64,000 nucleotides of DNA from Microbacterium oleivorans (GCF_013389665.1 NZ_CP058316.1:930001-994000), one strand, 5' to 3'; numbered from the stretch's first letter, positions 1 through 8,618 are shown. Notes: generated by a model from the sequence alone, not told the origin. Made by a program: numbers and translations.

Positions 1-130
1 GCGCCGTGAAGCCGGCCTCGGTGAGGCGGCGGGCGACCTCGGCCGCCGCGTGGAAGCTCGACGGCGACGCGGCGACGAAATCAGCCAGGTCCTCGGCATG
101 GGCGCGGGCGGCGGCGGTGACGGCAGACAC
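1..130 (-). CDS. M18 family aminopeptidase, N-terminal part (runs off the window)
   Basis: Only the first 43 residues are in the window. Reading the minus strand from a GTG at 130 gives a protein starting MSAVTAAARAHAEDLADFV, followed by a segment containing ASPSSFHA and a helix ending RRLTEAGF. This is the characteristic N-terminus of M18 metallo-aminopeptidases (aspartyl aminopeptidase type): an HA-DL-FV helix and the SPSxFH motif. These are cytosolic zinc enzymes that trim acidic N-terminal residues from peptides. An AGGAG ribosome binding site lies five bases before the GTG, which decides the start. The gene is divergent from the MATE exporter. The catalytic residues lie outside the window, so the call rests on the N-terminal signature only. 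Confidence 0.75.
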   Translation of the reverse strand, partial: MSAVTAAARAHAEDLADFVAASPSSFHAAAEVARRLTEAGFTA

Positions 131-250
131 GGTGACTCCTCGGTTCGCGGGTTCGCTTCGATCGTAGGCGCAGGGCTGAGGGCGCTTTGCCGGGGCATCG
201 TGGGGAGCCGCCTCGTCTGGCGGAGCCCGAATCGATTCGATACACTTCTC

Positions 251-276
251 AACGGCGGTGTCACGGCACCGCCGTT
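251..276 (+). promoter_or_regulatory. Perfect hairpin in the leader of the MATE exporter gene
   Basis: AACGGCGGTG and CACCGCCGTT form a perfect 10-bp stem with a six-base loop, 34 bases before the exporter start codon. A -10-like TACACT sits just upstream (about 241-246), so the hairpin would be at the very 5' end of the transcript. It could be a stability element, a regulatory leader or a weak attenuator. There is no U-tract after it, so it is not a standard intrinsic terminator. Function unknown. Confidence 0.35.
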
Positions 277-310
277 GTCGTGCCCGCCCCCGTTTCGAAA
301 GCACCCCGCG

Positions 311-1798
311 ATGTCCCGCACCCTCACCACCGGCAGCCCCTGGCGCGTCATTCTCGCCTTCTCGGTGCCCCTCCTCATCGGCAACGTGGTGCAGCAGATG
401 TATCACTTCGTCGACGCGATCGTGGTGGGACGCTGGCTGGGCGTCGATTCGCTCGCCGCGGTCGGGGCGACCGGCTCGATGCTGTTCCTGCTCATCGGGT
501 TCGCCTGGGGTCTGACGTCGGGATTCGCGATCCCGACCGCCCAGGCCTTCGGCGCGGGCGACCACGCGGCGGTGCGGCGGTCGGTCGCCGCCGGCACCGT
601 GCTGACCGCGATCACGAGCGTGGTGCTCACGGTCGTCGCGCCGTTCGTGTCGCGACCGCTGCTGGAGCTGCTGCAGACCCCGCCGGAGCTGCTCGACGAG
701 GCGACGACCTTCGCGGTCGTGAGCTTCCTCGGCGCCGGGGCGACGATGTTCTTCAACTACCTCGCCGCCATCATCCGGGCGATCGGCGATTCGCGCACGC
801 CGCTGATCTTCCTCACCGTCGCGTGCGTGTTCAACGTCGTGCTGGTCATCGCGATGGTCGGGCCGCTCGGCTGGGGCGTCGGCGGCGCGGCGCTGGCGAC
901 CGTGGTGTCGCAGGCCCTCTCGGTGCTGCTCTGCCTGGACTACATCCGGCGGCGCATCCCGGTGCTGCAGATGCGACGCAGCGACTGGCGCGCGACGCGC
1001 GCCGACCTCGCCGTGCACCTGCGGCTCGGCCTGCCGATGGGCTTCCAGGCCTCGATCATCGCGATCGGCACCCTCGCGGTGCAGGTGCGCCTGAACGAGC
1101 TCGGTGCCGACGCCGTCGCGGCCTACACGACCGCATCGCGCGTCGACGGACTCGCCGTCGCGCTGCTGCAGTCGCTGGGCCTCGCGGTGTCGATGTTCGT
1201 GGCCCAGAACTACGGCGGCGGTCGCCCCGACCGCATTCGTCAGGGTGTCGCGCAGGCCACGGGGATGGCGGTGATCGGGGCCGTCGGGCTCGGCGTGGTG
1301 CTCATCGCCTTCGGCGCGCCGCTGGTGCGCCTGTTCGTGGGTGACGGCGCCGACGACGTCGTGGCGCTGGCCGCGCTCATGCTCGTGATCAACGGCGCCA
1401 CCTACACCGCGCTCGGTGTGCTCTTCGTGCTGCGCGGGGCCCTCCAAGGGCTCGGCCACACGCTCGTGCCGACGGTCACCGGCATCGTCGAGCTGTTCAT
1501 GCGCATGGGCGCCGCCGTCGTGCTCGGAGCGCTGATCGGGTTCGCGGGCGTCGCGTGGAGCAACCCGCTCGCGTGGCTCGGAGCGGTGGTCATCCTCATC
1601 CCCGCCTACCTGCGCGCGCGCCGCGAGCTCGCCGCGATGCCGATCGCCCGCGAGGACCACATCTCCACCGCCACCACTCCGATCCCGCTCGTCGGCCCCA
1701 CGAGCGGCTCGATGGTCGTGGACGCGGTCGTCACCCAGCCCGTGCCCATCGTGCAGCGGCGCCGCATCCTGCGCCGCACCCGCTCCTCGATCCGCTGA
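311..1798 (+). CDS. MATE family efflux transporter
   Basis: A 495-residue polytopic membrane protein of the multidrug and toxic compound extrusion family, which exports cationic drugs or metabolites in exchange for H+ or Na+. The start at 311 gives the usual family beginning (short N-terminus, LTTGSPWRVI, then TM1 with a VPLLIGNVVQQMY-type segment and VDAIVVGRWLG). The reading frame is open further upstream, but that part has no homology flavour and lies across the leader hairpin. About twelve hydrophobic segments are visible in two similar halves, as expected. A roughly 50-residue hydrophilic C-terminal tail ends in an Arg-rich stretch (QRRRILRRTRSS), likely cytosolic. The family call is firm; substrate and ion coupling cannot be read from the sequence. 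Confidence 0.88.
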   Translation: MSRTLTTGSPWRVILAFSVPLLIGNVVQQMYHFVDAIVVGRWLGVDSLAAVGATGSMLFLLIGFAWGLTSGFAIPTAQAFGAGDHAAVRRSVAAGTVLTAITSVVLTVVAPFVSRPLLELLQTPPELLDEATTFAVVSFLGAGATMFFNYLAAIIRAIGDSRTPLIFLTVACVFNVVLVIAMVGPLGWGVGGAALATVVSQALSVLLCLDYIRRRIPVLQMRRSDWRATRADLAVHLRLGLPMGFQASIIAIGTLAVQVRLNELGADAVAAYTTASRVDGLAVALLQSLGLAVSMFVAQNYGGGRPDRIRQGVAQATGMAVIGAVGLGVVLIAFGAPLVRLFVGDGADDVVALAALMLVINGATYTALGVLFVLRGALQGLGHTLVPTVTGIVELFMRMGAAVVLGALIGFAGVAWSNPLAWLGAVVILIPAYLRARRELAAMPIAREDHISTATTPIPLVGPTSGSMVVDAVVTQPVPIVQRRRILRRTRSSIR

Positions 1799-1956
1799 GC
1801 CCGAGGCTGCACCGTCACGGATCCGAGGACATGACGCGATCCGAGGGCCGCGGCGCGGCATCCGTCCTCAGAAACCGAGGTCTCCTCGAAACGCGCGGCG
1901 CCCCGAGGCGCGACCACGCGCGAGGCCGGGCGCCTCGTCGAGAGCGGATGCGACGG

Positions 1957-3663
1957 TCAGCTCGCGGCGGTGCCCGGGCGCGAGGCCCGGCGCGGCGCGC
2001 GCTTGCGTGCGACGGGTGCCGAACCGTCGCCGTCCACGGGAGCGGAACCGGCGTCAGCGGCACCGGCGTCAGCGGAACCGGCCGAAGCCGAAGCCGAAGC
2101 CGAGCCCGGCGAACCGCTGTCTGCGGGAGCCGTGGACGCGGTGACGGTCGAGGCCGCGCCGGCGGGGGCATCCGGCGCGGTGGACGCGTCGGATGCCGGT
2201 GCCGCGGTGGGCTTCTTGGCCCGTCCCCGCGATGCGCGCTTCGGACGGGTCGCCGCCGATGCGGTGGCCCCGGTCTCGTCGGCACCGGGCGCCGCTGCAC
2301 CCGGTTCGCCTGCCCCCGACTCGGCGTCCGGCGCGGACTCCGCACCATCGGCGGAGACGCTCGCGGCGTTCCCTCGGGCGGCGTTCGAGACGGCGTCGAG
2401 GGCGGCATCCAGCGCCGCGCCGAGCGTGAGCTGCTCGATCGGGCGCCCGGCGCGGCCGCCGCGCGAGCCGGACACCGTGCCGCTCGACGCCCGCGGAGCG
2501 GACGAGTCCGCCGTCACCTCGGCATCGCTCGGGGTGGCATCGGATGCCGGGGCTGCGCCCCCGCTCTCCGCGTCCGCGGCCGAGGGAGCCGCGCCCCGGA
2601 CCGAAGCGCGCTCCGCGGCCGTGGGGCGCGTGGACTTCTTGCGCGGACGGCTCGTCGCACCCGCGTCGCTCGCGGTGGCATCACCCGTGCCGGCCGTGCC
2701 CGCGCTCGCCTCGGCCTCGACCACGGCGCCGTCGGACGAACCCGTCGGATCGGCCGGAGCGGATGCCGCCGCCGTCCCGGTCGCGTCCTGGCGGGCGGCG
2801 TCCGCGCCCTCGTCACCGGAGCCGCGAGGGGTCGCGCGCTTCTTCGGCGCGCGCTTGGACGCGCGCTCGGGCGCCGCGGCATCCGGGGCCGCGTCGTCCT
2901 CGCCGTCGGTGCCCCCGGTGGCGGCCTTGGTGGTCTTCGAGGCTTTCGGGCGCAGCGACATGCCGCCCGGCTTGGACTCGATCGTGAAGAGCCCGACGGC
3001 CTTCAGCAGGTCGGACAGCTTCGCGTACCCCCAGTTGCGGGGGTCGAAGTCGGGCTGCTGCTTGCGCATCAGCTGACCGACGGTGCCGAGATCGGCCCAG
3101 CCGTCGTCGGCCGAGGCGTTCTCGACGCTGCCGCGCAGGAGTGACACGAGCTTCGCGTCTGCTCGGAGCGCGGCCGAGGACCACCGAGCGGATGTCGTGG
3201 AGGGCGCGGCATCCGGTTCGTCGACGACGCCGAGCACCTCGAGGTAGGTGAACTGGTCGCACGCGTTGCGGAAGGCCTCCGGGGTCTTGCGCTCCCCGAA
3301 TCCGTAGACCGTGACGCCCTCTTCGCGGATGCGCGAGGCGAGGCGGGTGAAGTCGCTGTCGCTCGAGACGATGCAGAACCCCTGGAAGCGTCGGGTGTAG
3401 AGCAGGTCCATGGCGTCGATGATGAGCGCACTGTCGGTGGCGTTCTTGCCCGTGGTGTTGTCGAACTGCTGCATGGGCTGGATGACGTGGGCACTGGCGG
3501 CGTCCTTCCATCCGCGCAGCTGCGACTTGGTCCAGTCGCCGTAGACGCGTTTGACCGATGCCGTGCCGTAGGTGGCGATCTCGGCGAGGACGCCGCCGAT
3601 GCGCGACGGGGAGACATTGTCGGCGTCGACGAGGACGGCGAGGAGATCGCTCTGCTGAGACAT
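1957..3663 (-). CDS. NYN domain protein with OST-HTH/LOTUS domain and long basic Ala-rich tail
   Basis: A 568-residue cytosolic protein. Residues about 1-146 are a NYN (PIN-like, LabA/DUF88-type) domain with the acidic residues of that fold: D13 and D15 (LVDADNV), D77 and D83 (ATDSALIID), and D102/D104 (SSDSDF). This predicts a metal-dependent RNase or RNA-binding role. Residues about 165-243 match an OST-HTH/LOTUS RNA-binding module (DLGTVGQLMRKQ, then WGYAKLSDLLKAVG). From 244 to the end the protein is low complexity: Ala, Ser, Thr, Pro and acidic residues broken by short Lys/Arg patches (RPRKKS, KRAPKKRA, RGRAKKP) and ending ARKRAPRRASRPG, reminiscent of histone-H1-like tails. The NYN-LOTUS pair is common in actinobacteria; the long tail is less usual. 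It is divergent from the glycosyltransferase gene. The opposite strand is also open over the tail, which is a high-GC artefact. Confidence 0.88.
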   Translation of the reverse strand: MSQQSDLLAVLVDADNVSPSRIGGVLAEIATYGTASVKRVYGDWTKSQLRGWKDAASAHVIQPMQQFDNTTGKNATDSALIIDAMDLLYTRRFQGFCIVSSDSDFTRLASRIREEGVTVYGFGERKTPEAFRNACDQFTYLEVLGVVDEPDAAPSTTSARWSSAALRADAKLVSLLRGSVENASADDGWADLGTVGQLMRKQQPDFDPRNWGYAKLSDLLKAVGLFTIESKPGGMSLRPKASKTTKAATGGTDGEDDAAPDAAAPERASKRAPKKRATPRGSGDEGADAARQDATGTAAASAPADPTGSSDGAVVEAEASAGTAGTGDATASDAGATSRPRKKSTRPTAAERASVRGAAPSAADAESGGAAPASDATPSDAEVTADSSAPRASSGTVSGSRGGRAGRPIEQLTLGAALDAALDAVSNAARGNAASVSADGAESAPDAESGAGEPGAAAPGADETGATASAATRPKRASRGRAKKPTAAPASDASTAPDAPAGAASTVTASTAPADSGSPGSASASASAGSADAGAADAGSAPVDGDGSAPVARKRAPRRASRPGTAAS

Positions 3664-3746
3664 GTCTCCAGCATGTCACTGCCGACCCCGCATGACGGTG
3701 TCAAGCCGTTCGCCCCCGCCCGATCGCCGACATATCGTCGGCCGGG

Positions 3747-4547
3747 ATGAGTCCTCACCACGCCACGGCACGCGAACGACCGACGGTCTCGGTGGTGATT
3801 CCCGTGAAGGACGACGCCGTCGCGCTGCGCCGCTGTCTGCGCGCACTCTCGTTGCAGCTCGACCCGCCCGATGAGGTCGTCGTCGTCGACAACGCCTCGA
3901 CCGACGACTCCGCCGGCGTCGCCCGTGCCGCCGGAGCGCGCATCGTCACCTGCCCTCAACCGGGCATTCCGGCCGCCGCGGCGGCCGGGTACGACAGCGC
4001 GCGATGCGACCTCATCCTGCGCCTGGATGCCGACTGCATCCCCGCGATCACCTGGGTCGGCGACCTCCGATCCGACTTCGCCCGGCGCCCGGGCGTGGCC
4101 GTGCTCACCGGCGGGGCGCGCTTCGTCGACGGATCGCGGGCGCTGCGCACTCCGCTCGCGGCGGTCTACCTCGGCTGCTACGCGGCCTTCGGCTATCTGG
4201 CCCTCGGCCACCTGCCGCTGTTCGGGTCAAACCTCGCGTTCCGGCGCTCGTCGTGGCGACGGGTGAGCTCGCGCGTCCACCGCGAGGACCCTCGGCTGCA
4301 CGACGACTTCGACCTGGCCTTCCATCTCGGCGAGTACGACGTCATCAGACACACGGCCGCGCCGATGGGGATGTCGATGCGGCCGTTCGACGACCCCCGC
4401 GCGTTCATCCGCCGCGTCGCGGGCGGATTCCGCAGCGTCGTGTCTCACTGGCCCGTCGACCTGCCGCCGATCCGGCTCGTGCGACGATGGCTGCGGCACG
4501 CGCGGCGGCGACGACGCGCGTCGACGAGGACGGGAGACGAAGCATGA
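3747..4547 (+). CDS. Glycosyltransferase family 2
   Basis: A 266-residue GT-A fold enzyme that would move a sugar from a nucleotide-sugar donor to an unknown acceptor. Residues 14-24 (VSVVIPVKDDA) form the first strand and nucleotide-binding loop. VVVDNASTDDSA follows, and LRLDADC carries the acidic metal/donor-binding residues. A hydrophobic stretch around residues 135-155 (VYLGCYAAFGYLALG) suggests membrane association. The C-terminus is Arg-rich. It is the first gene of a three-gene operon: its TGA overlaps the ATG of the next gene (ATGA at 4544-4547). The acceptor and product are unknown; the partners suggest an envelope or lipid-related function. Confidence 0.85.
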   Translation: MSPHHATARERPTVSVVIPVKDDAVALRRCLRALSLQLDPPDEVVVVDNASTDDSAGVARAAGARIVTCPQPGIPAAAAAGYDSARCDLILRLDADCIPAITWVGDLRSDFARRPGVAVLTGGARFVDGSRALRTPLAAVYLGCYAAFGYLALGHLPLFGSNLAFRRSSWRRVSSRVHREDPRLHDDFDLAFHLGEYDVIRHTAAPMGMSMRPFDDPRAFIRRVAGGFRSVVSHWPVDLPPIRLVRRWLRHARRRRRASTRTGDEA

Positions 4548-5422
4548 GCGCGCGATCCGCCACGATGGACCCGGATGCCGCGGTCCGGCCGCTCTTCCCG
4601 GCGTCCACGTCGACCGCGACGACCGCGACCGATCTGCACGTGGCGAGCTGGAACATCCGTCGCCGCATCGATGGTCCGACCTGGCCGCCGAACGACCGGT
4701 GGAGAGTTCGGGCACCCCGCGTGGCGGCCGTGCTGCGGGCGGACCCGCCGGCCATCCTCGGCACGCAGGAGGCCATGCCCGACCAGGCGGACCTCGTGCG
4801 CCGGGCGCTCGGCGACTCCTACCGTTTCGCCGGGCACGGGCGCAACGCGGACGGACGGGGCGAGGGCTGCCCGATCTTCTTCGACGCCGCACGGCTGCGG
4901 CTTACCGGGCACGCCCAGCTGGCGCTCTCGGAGACGCCCGCGGTGCCCGGCTCGACCTCGTGGGGCAACCCGGTGCCGAGGATCGTGGTGCGGGCGGAGT
5001 TCCGCGACCGGGTCACCGGGGCATCGTTGACGGTGTTCAACACGCACCTGGACGTGTTCTCCGCGCGGTCGCGGCTGCGATCCGCCTGGCTGATCCACGA
5101 TCTGGTCGCCGAGGCGAGCGGGCCGGTGGTCGTGATGGGCGATATGAACGCGGGCCCGGGGTCGGCTCCGCTGGCGGCACTGCTGAGCGGCGATCTCGTC
5201 GATGCGTGGCAGGCCGCCGACGAGCGCACCACGCCGCTGTGGGACACATACGCCGGATACCACGAGCCGCGGGTCCGCCGAGGCCCGATCGACTGGCTCG
5301 CCGTCACGCGTGACGTGCGGGTGCGGCGCGCGGCCGTCGACGCGCGCACGGTCGGCGGCGCCGCCCCCTCGGACCACCTCGGGCTGCACGTGCTGCTCGC
5401 CCTCGACGAGGAGACATCATGA
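4544..5422 (+). CDS. Endonuclease/exonuclease/phosphatase family protein
   Basis: A 292-residue metal-dependent hydrolase of the EEP fold (DNase I, exonuclease III, sphingomyelinase and inositol phosphatase relatives). The expected motifs appear in order: SWNIR with N37, GTQEA with E76, FNTHLD with the catalytic His, VMGDMNAG (Asp/Asn pair) and C-terminal PSDHLGLH. There is no signal peptide, so it probably acts in the cytosol. The start is the ATG that overlaps the stop of the glycosyltransferase; its stop in turn overlaps the next start (ATGA at 5419-5422), so the three genes are translationally coupled. The bond cleaved is not predictable. Because the operon contains a glycosyltransferase and a membrane protein, a phosphodiester of a lipid or headgroup is as likely as DNA. 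Confidence 0.85.
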   Translation: MSARSATMDPDAAVRPLFPASTSTATTATDLHVASWNIRRRIDGPTWPPNDRWRVRAPRVAAVLRADPPAILGTQEAMPDQADLVRRALGDSYRFAGHGRNADGRGEGCPIFFDAARLRLTGHAQLALSETPAVPGSTSWGNPVPRIVVRAEFRDRVTGASLTVFNTHLDVFSARSRLRSAWLIHDLVAEASGPVVVMGDMNAGPGSAPLAALLSGDLVDAWQAADERTTPLWDTYAGYHEPRVRRGPIDWLAVTRDVRVRRAAVDARTVGGAAPSDHLGLHVLLALDEETS

Positions 5423-6054
5423 GCCGCCGCCCCGCGATGGTCGAGAACTTCCTACGCCCGGCCCGCTCGCCGAGCGCCGTCGCCGCGGACGCTGTGCGCG
5501 TCGCGGGCCTGCTGAGCGTGGTGGTCGCGGCGGTCTGGTTCGACCTCACCGACGCCGGCATCCTCGCTCTCGCGCTCCCCGCGCTCGTCGTCCCGCGATT
5601 CGTGGGTGTGCGTCCCGCGTTCGACATCGTCTGCGGGCTCACCGTGCTCATCGCCGCGTGGAGCAACGTCGTCGACCTGTACCGGGGCTTGCCCGCCTGG
5701 GACATCCCCATGCACCTCGTCTGCACCGCGGTGCTCGCCGCACTGGGCTACATCGCGGCCGCGCGGCTGGATGTCGTCCCCCTCCCGGAGGCGGAGTCGT
5801 TCCGCCGCCGCACCGCCGTCGTGGTGACGACGATGCTGGGGCTGGCGTTCAGCGCGGTGTGGGAGATGGTCGAGTGGGTCGGCAAGGCCTTCGTCGACAC
5901 CGTCTACGTCACCTACGACGACACGATCGGCGACATGGTCGTGGGCGGTCTGGGTGCCGTGGTCGCCGGCCTGGTCGTCGCACGCGTGCGACTGACCGCC
6001 CTCGACGCGGCCTCCGCGACACCGGAGCGCGTGGGACTCACGCGCGTCCGGTGA
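5419..6054 (+). CDS. Multi-pass membrane protein, YjdF/DUF2238-like
   Basis: A 211-residue protein with about five or six hydrophobic segments. It resembles the DUF2238 (E. coli YjdF) family in the paired motif SAVWEMVEWVGK followed by YDDTIGDMVVGGLGA, where conserved Glu and Asp residues lie at the membrane. The family has no established function. It is the last gene of the glycosyltransferase operon, overlapping its predecessor by four bases. Its end overlaps the end of the convergent SQR-like gene by 17 bases, and I see no terminator between them. Family assignment is moderately sure; function unknown. Confidence 0.72.
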   Translation: MSRRPAMVENFLRPARSPSAVAADAVRVAGLLSVVVAAVWFDLTDAGILALALPALVVPRFVGVRPAFDIVCGLTVLIAAWSNVVDLYRGLPAWDIPMHLVCTAVLAALGYIAAARLDVVPLPEAESFRRRTAVVVTTMLGLAFSAVWEMVEWVGKAFVDTVYVTYDDTIGDMVVGGLGAVVAGLVVARVRLTALDAASATPERVGLTRVR

Positions 6055-7285
6055 GGATGAGGTTCCAGTAGACCCAGGGCAGCACGCGACGGTCGAAGAA
6101 CCATGCCAGGCGGCTCTCGCGGTACATGCGCCGGAGGAACGGGATCGTCGGCATGAGCTCGCCCGACGGTCCGAACTCCGCGAACACCACGCTCGAACGC
6201 GACACCGTCATCGGGCAGACACCGTAGCCGTCGTAGCGCGCCGTCGCCGCGGAACCGGAGAGCACCGCGGTGAGGTTCTCGGCGAGCACGGCGGTCTGCT
6301 TGCGCAGCGCTCCCCCGCTCTTGGAGTTCTCCGTCGCGGCGGCGTCGCCGATCGCCCACACGTTCGCGAACCGTCGGTGCCGAAGCGTCTCGGGATCGAC
6401 CTCGACGAACCCGTCGGCGTCGCCGGCCGCGGCCAGCCCCGACGCGCGGATCCATTCCGGCGCCGACTGCGGGGGAACGACGTTGATCAGGTCGAACGGG
6501 ATGCGTTCGATCCCTGCGGGCGAGGCGATGACGGCCTCGGATGCCGCGACATCGATCTCGATCAGGGCGCTGTCGGTGTGCAGTTCGATGCCGTAGCGGT
6601 CGACCGCGCGCTGGATCTCATCGTCGAAGGCGGGGATGCCGAAGACCGTGCGCTCGGGCACCACGAGCACGACCCGGATGTCGTCGAGAACGCCGATCCG
6701 CTGCCAGTAGTCGCATGCCTGATACATCGGCTTCTGCGCCGCACCGGCGCACGAGGACGGCCCCGCGGGCTGCGTGAACACGACGGTGCCGCCGCGCAGG
6801 TCTCGCAGACGCAACGACGTCCGAGCGGCGAGGTCGCCCTCGTAGTGCGTGCTCACGTCGCCCGTGCCGATCGATTCGGCCAAGCCCGGCACACTGGCCC
6901 AATCCTTCTGCATGCCCGGGCTGAGGACGATCTGGTCGTAGCCGATCTCACCGCCGCCTGCGAGGTGCACGACGGATCGCTCGGGGTCCACGATCGTCAC
7001 GGCATCCCGGATCCAGGTCACCCCGTCGGGGATCACCGAGCGCTGGGGGCGGAGGGTCTCGCTGATGCGGGCCGTTCCTCCGGCCACGTACGAGAAGAGC
7101 GGCTTGTACTCGTGGGTGTCTCGAGGCTCGATGAGCGCGATGTCGGTGACACCCTTGCGCACCAGCCGCGCCGCCGCCGATATCCCGCCGTTGCCACCGC
7201 CGATCACGATCACCCGGTGATGTGCCGCCTGCGGATCGTCCCGCTCCGGGCGCGAGCCCGCGTCTGCCTTAGCCATGGTCTTCAC
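6038..7285 (-). CDS. FAD-dependent oxidoreductase, sulfide:quinone reductase-like
   Basis: A 415-residue flavoprotein of the two-dinucleotide-binding-domain family. The FAD site is VIVIGGGNGG (G29-G34 region). NVWAIGDAA is the second FAD-contacting motif. The cysteines fit sulfide:quinone reductases: C179 in SSCAGAAQKPMYQ and a second in GVCPMTVS near the C-terminus. The SSCAGAxQK segment is the best discriminator from NDH-2. These enzymes oxidise sulfide to polysulfide and pass electrons to quinone at the membrane face. A C-terminal amphipathic stretch (AWFFDRRVLPWVYWNLIL) would be the membrane anchor. The start used is a GTG; an ATG four codons in (MAKAD) is equally possible. No other sulfur genes are adjacent. 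Confidence 0.82.
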   Translation of the reverse strand: MKTMAKADAGSRPERDDPQAAHHRVIVIGGGNGGISAAARLVRKGVTDIALIEPRDTHEYKPLFSYVAGGTARISETLRPQRSVIPDGVTWIRDAVTIVDPERSVVHLAGGGEIGYDQIVLSPGMQKDWASVPGLAESIGTGDVSTHYEGDLAARTSLRLRDLRGGTVVFTQPAGPSSCAGAAQKPMYQACDYWQRIGVLDDIRVVLVVPERTVFGIPAFDDEIQRAVDRYGIELHTDSALIEIDVAASEAVIASPAGIERIPFDLINVVPPQSAPEWIRASGLAAAGDADGFVEVDPETLRHRRFANVWAIGDAAATENSKSGGALRKQTAVLAENLTAVLSGSAATARYDGYGVCPMTVSRSSVVFAEFGPSGELMPTIPFLRRMYRESRLAWFFDRRVLPWVYWNLILTGRA

Positions 7286-7383
7286 GCTAGGCGCGGGTAC
7301 CGGAACAGCCGACCCGCTTGCGCCGGGTGCCGGGGCGGTCTAGCCGCCGACGGATGCGGTACCGGCATCCCCGCCGGTCTGCG

Positions 7384-8214
7384 TCAGGCCGCGTCGGCGA
7401 GAGCGACCATCTCGGCGCTGCGATCCCACAGTTCGCGGGCCAGGCCCGCGTCGGTGGAGTCACGGTGGGAGCGTGTGAGGCGATCGTTCTCGTAATACCC
7501 GCCGGGGACCCAGTCCGTGTTCGGCTCGCCGTCGGCGAGGAACACCAGGCGGGCTCCGCCCTCGTCGGTCGTCGTGAGCAGCCGCTTCGAGAGCGGGTTG
7601 TGATACATCCACCGGAACGGGCCGGGGACGTTCGCAGCGAACTGCGTTGCGACGACGCCCGGGTGGAAGGCGACGGCGGAGATGCCGCGGTCCCCGAACC
7701 GGTTCTGCAGCTCGCGGGTGAAGAGGATGTTCGCGAGCTTCGCGTTGCCGTACGCCACCCGCCCCGAGTACCGCCCCGCCGCATTGAGGTCGGCGATGTC
7801 GAAACGGGAGAAGATCCGCGCCGCGGCACTCGCGGTCTGGACGACCGAGGCGCCGCTGTCGGCGAGACGGTCGCGGAGCAGGTTCGTCAGCAGGAATCCC
7901 GCGAGGTGATTGACCTGGAAGGTCTGCTCGAAGCCGTCGACGGTGAGCTTGCGTGCGCCGAAGATACCACCGGCGTTGTTGGCGAGCACGTCGATGCGGG
8001 GGTAGGCCTCGCGCAGCTCGTCCGCCAGGCGCCGCACCTGGGCGAACTCGGCGTAGTCGGCGACGTGGAACGGTGCCTCGAGCTCGCGCGCAAGCGCACG
8101 GGTCTTCTCCGGTGATCGGCCGACGAGCACGACCCGGTTCCCCTCGCTGGTGAGACGACGCGCTGCGGCCGCCCCGATTCCGTCGCTGGCTCCCGTGATG
8201 ACGATCGTGCGCAT
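7384..8214 (-). CDS. Short-chain dehydrogenase/reductase (SDR)
   Basis: A 276-residue classical/extended-type SDR. The NADP-binding TGASDGIG motif is at residues 7-14, NNAGG marks the central strand, and YGNAK is the catalytic YxxxK. The start at 8214 (MRTIVITG) places the Rossmann motif at the very N-terminus, as usual. Upstream codons in frame have no similarity to the family. The overall look (FQVNHLAGFLLTNLL; a C-terminal EPNTDWVPGGYYEND segment) is that of retinol-dehydrogenase/WW-oxidoreductase-like SDRs of unknown substrate common in actinobacteria. It stands alone between the SQR-like gene and a small TUDOR-like gene on the other strand. Confidence 0.85.
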   Translation of the reverse strand: MRTIVITGASDGIGAAAARRLTSEGNRVVLVGRSPEKTRALARELEAPFHVADYAEFAQVRRLADELREAYPRIDVLANNAGGIFGARKLTVDGFEQTFQVNHLAGFLLTNLLRDRLADSGASVVQTASAAARIFSRFDIADLNAAGRYSGRVAYGNAKLANILFTRELQNRFGDRGISAVAFHPGVVATQFAANVPGPFRWMYHNPLSKRLLTTTDEGGARLVFLADGEPNTDWVPGGYYENDRLTRSHRDSTDAGLARELWDRSAEMVALADAA

Positions 8215-8347
8215 GTTCGCAGTCTCGCAGGCGCCGGACCGTGGACGGGAGCACTGGCGCATCGCGGGCGTCTGTGTCAACGGCTTCTTCCCGATCGGCA
8301 CCGGGCGTCAGGATCGCGACATCCACCAGACAACGGAAGGAGCCGCC

Positions 8348-8563
8348 ATGGCTCAGGAACTGTCGAAGGGCGACCGCGTCAGCTGGGGCACCTCGCAGGG
8401 ACGCACGCAGGGCACGATCGTCGAGAAGAAGGAGAAGGACTTCCAGTTCGACGGTCAGAAGTTCACTGCGTCCTCGGACGACCCGGCTTTCATCGTCGAA
8501 TCGGAGAAGAGCGGCAGCCGGGCGGCGCACAAGGGATCGGCGCTGCGCAAGCTCGCGAGCTGA
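8348..8563 (+). CDS. Small HVA/TUDOR-like domain protein (DUF2945)
   Basis: A 71-residue basic protein. It matches the hypervirulence-associated TUDOR domain family: LSKGDRVSWGTSQGRTQGTIV at the start, a Lys-rich hairpin, then AFIVESEKSG and a conserved HKGSALRKL end. These small SH3-like barrels are widespread in soil bacteria; their molecular role is not known. A clear GGAGCC ribosome binding site (about 8339-8344) precedes the ATG. It is a single-gene unit ending at a strong bidirectional terminator. Confidence 0.8.
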   Translation: MAQELSKGDRVSWGTSQGRTQGTIVEKKEKDFQFDGQKFTASSDDPAFIVESEKSGSRAAHKGSALRKLAS

Positions 8564-8571
8564 TCCCCCGG

Positions 8572-8618
8572 CCACCACGACGGGCCCCTCCGATCATCGG
8601 AGGGGCCCGTCGTGGTGG
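8572..8618. terminator. Bidirectional terminator-like stem, 23-bp perfect arms
   Basis: Positions 8572-8594 and 8596-8618 are perfect inverted repeats (CCACCACGACGGGCCCC and its complement at the outside) around a single central base. It lies between the ends of the convergent TUDOR-like and SRPBCC genes and would fold equally well from either side. There is no strong U-tract, as is common in high-GC actinobacteria. Confidence 0.8.

Noticed and set aside
1970..3076. Long plus-strand open frame opposite the NYN-protein tail
   Set aside because: Its translation is an Ala/Pro/Ser-rich mirror of the repetitive tail, and the minus-strand protein has clear NYN and LOTUS motifs. High GC keeps antisense frames open.
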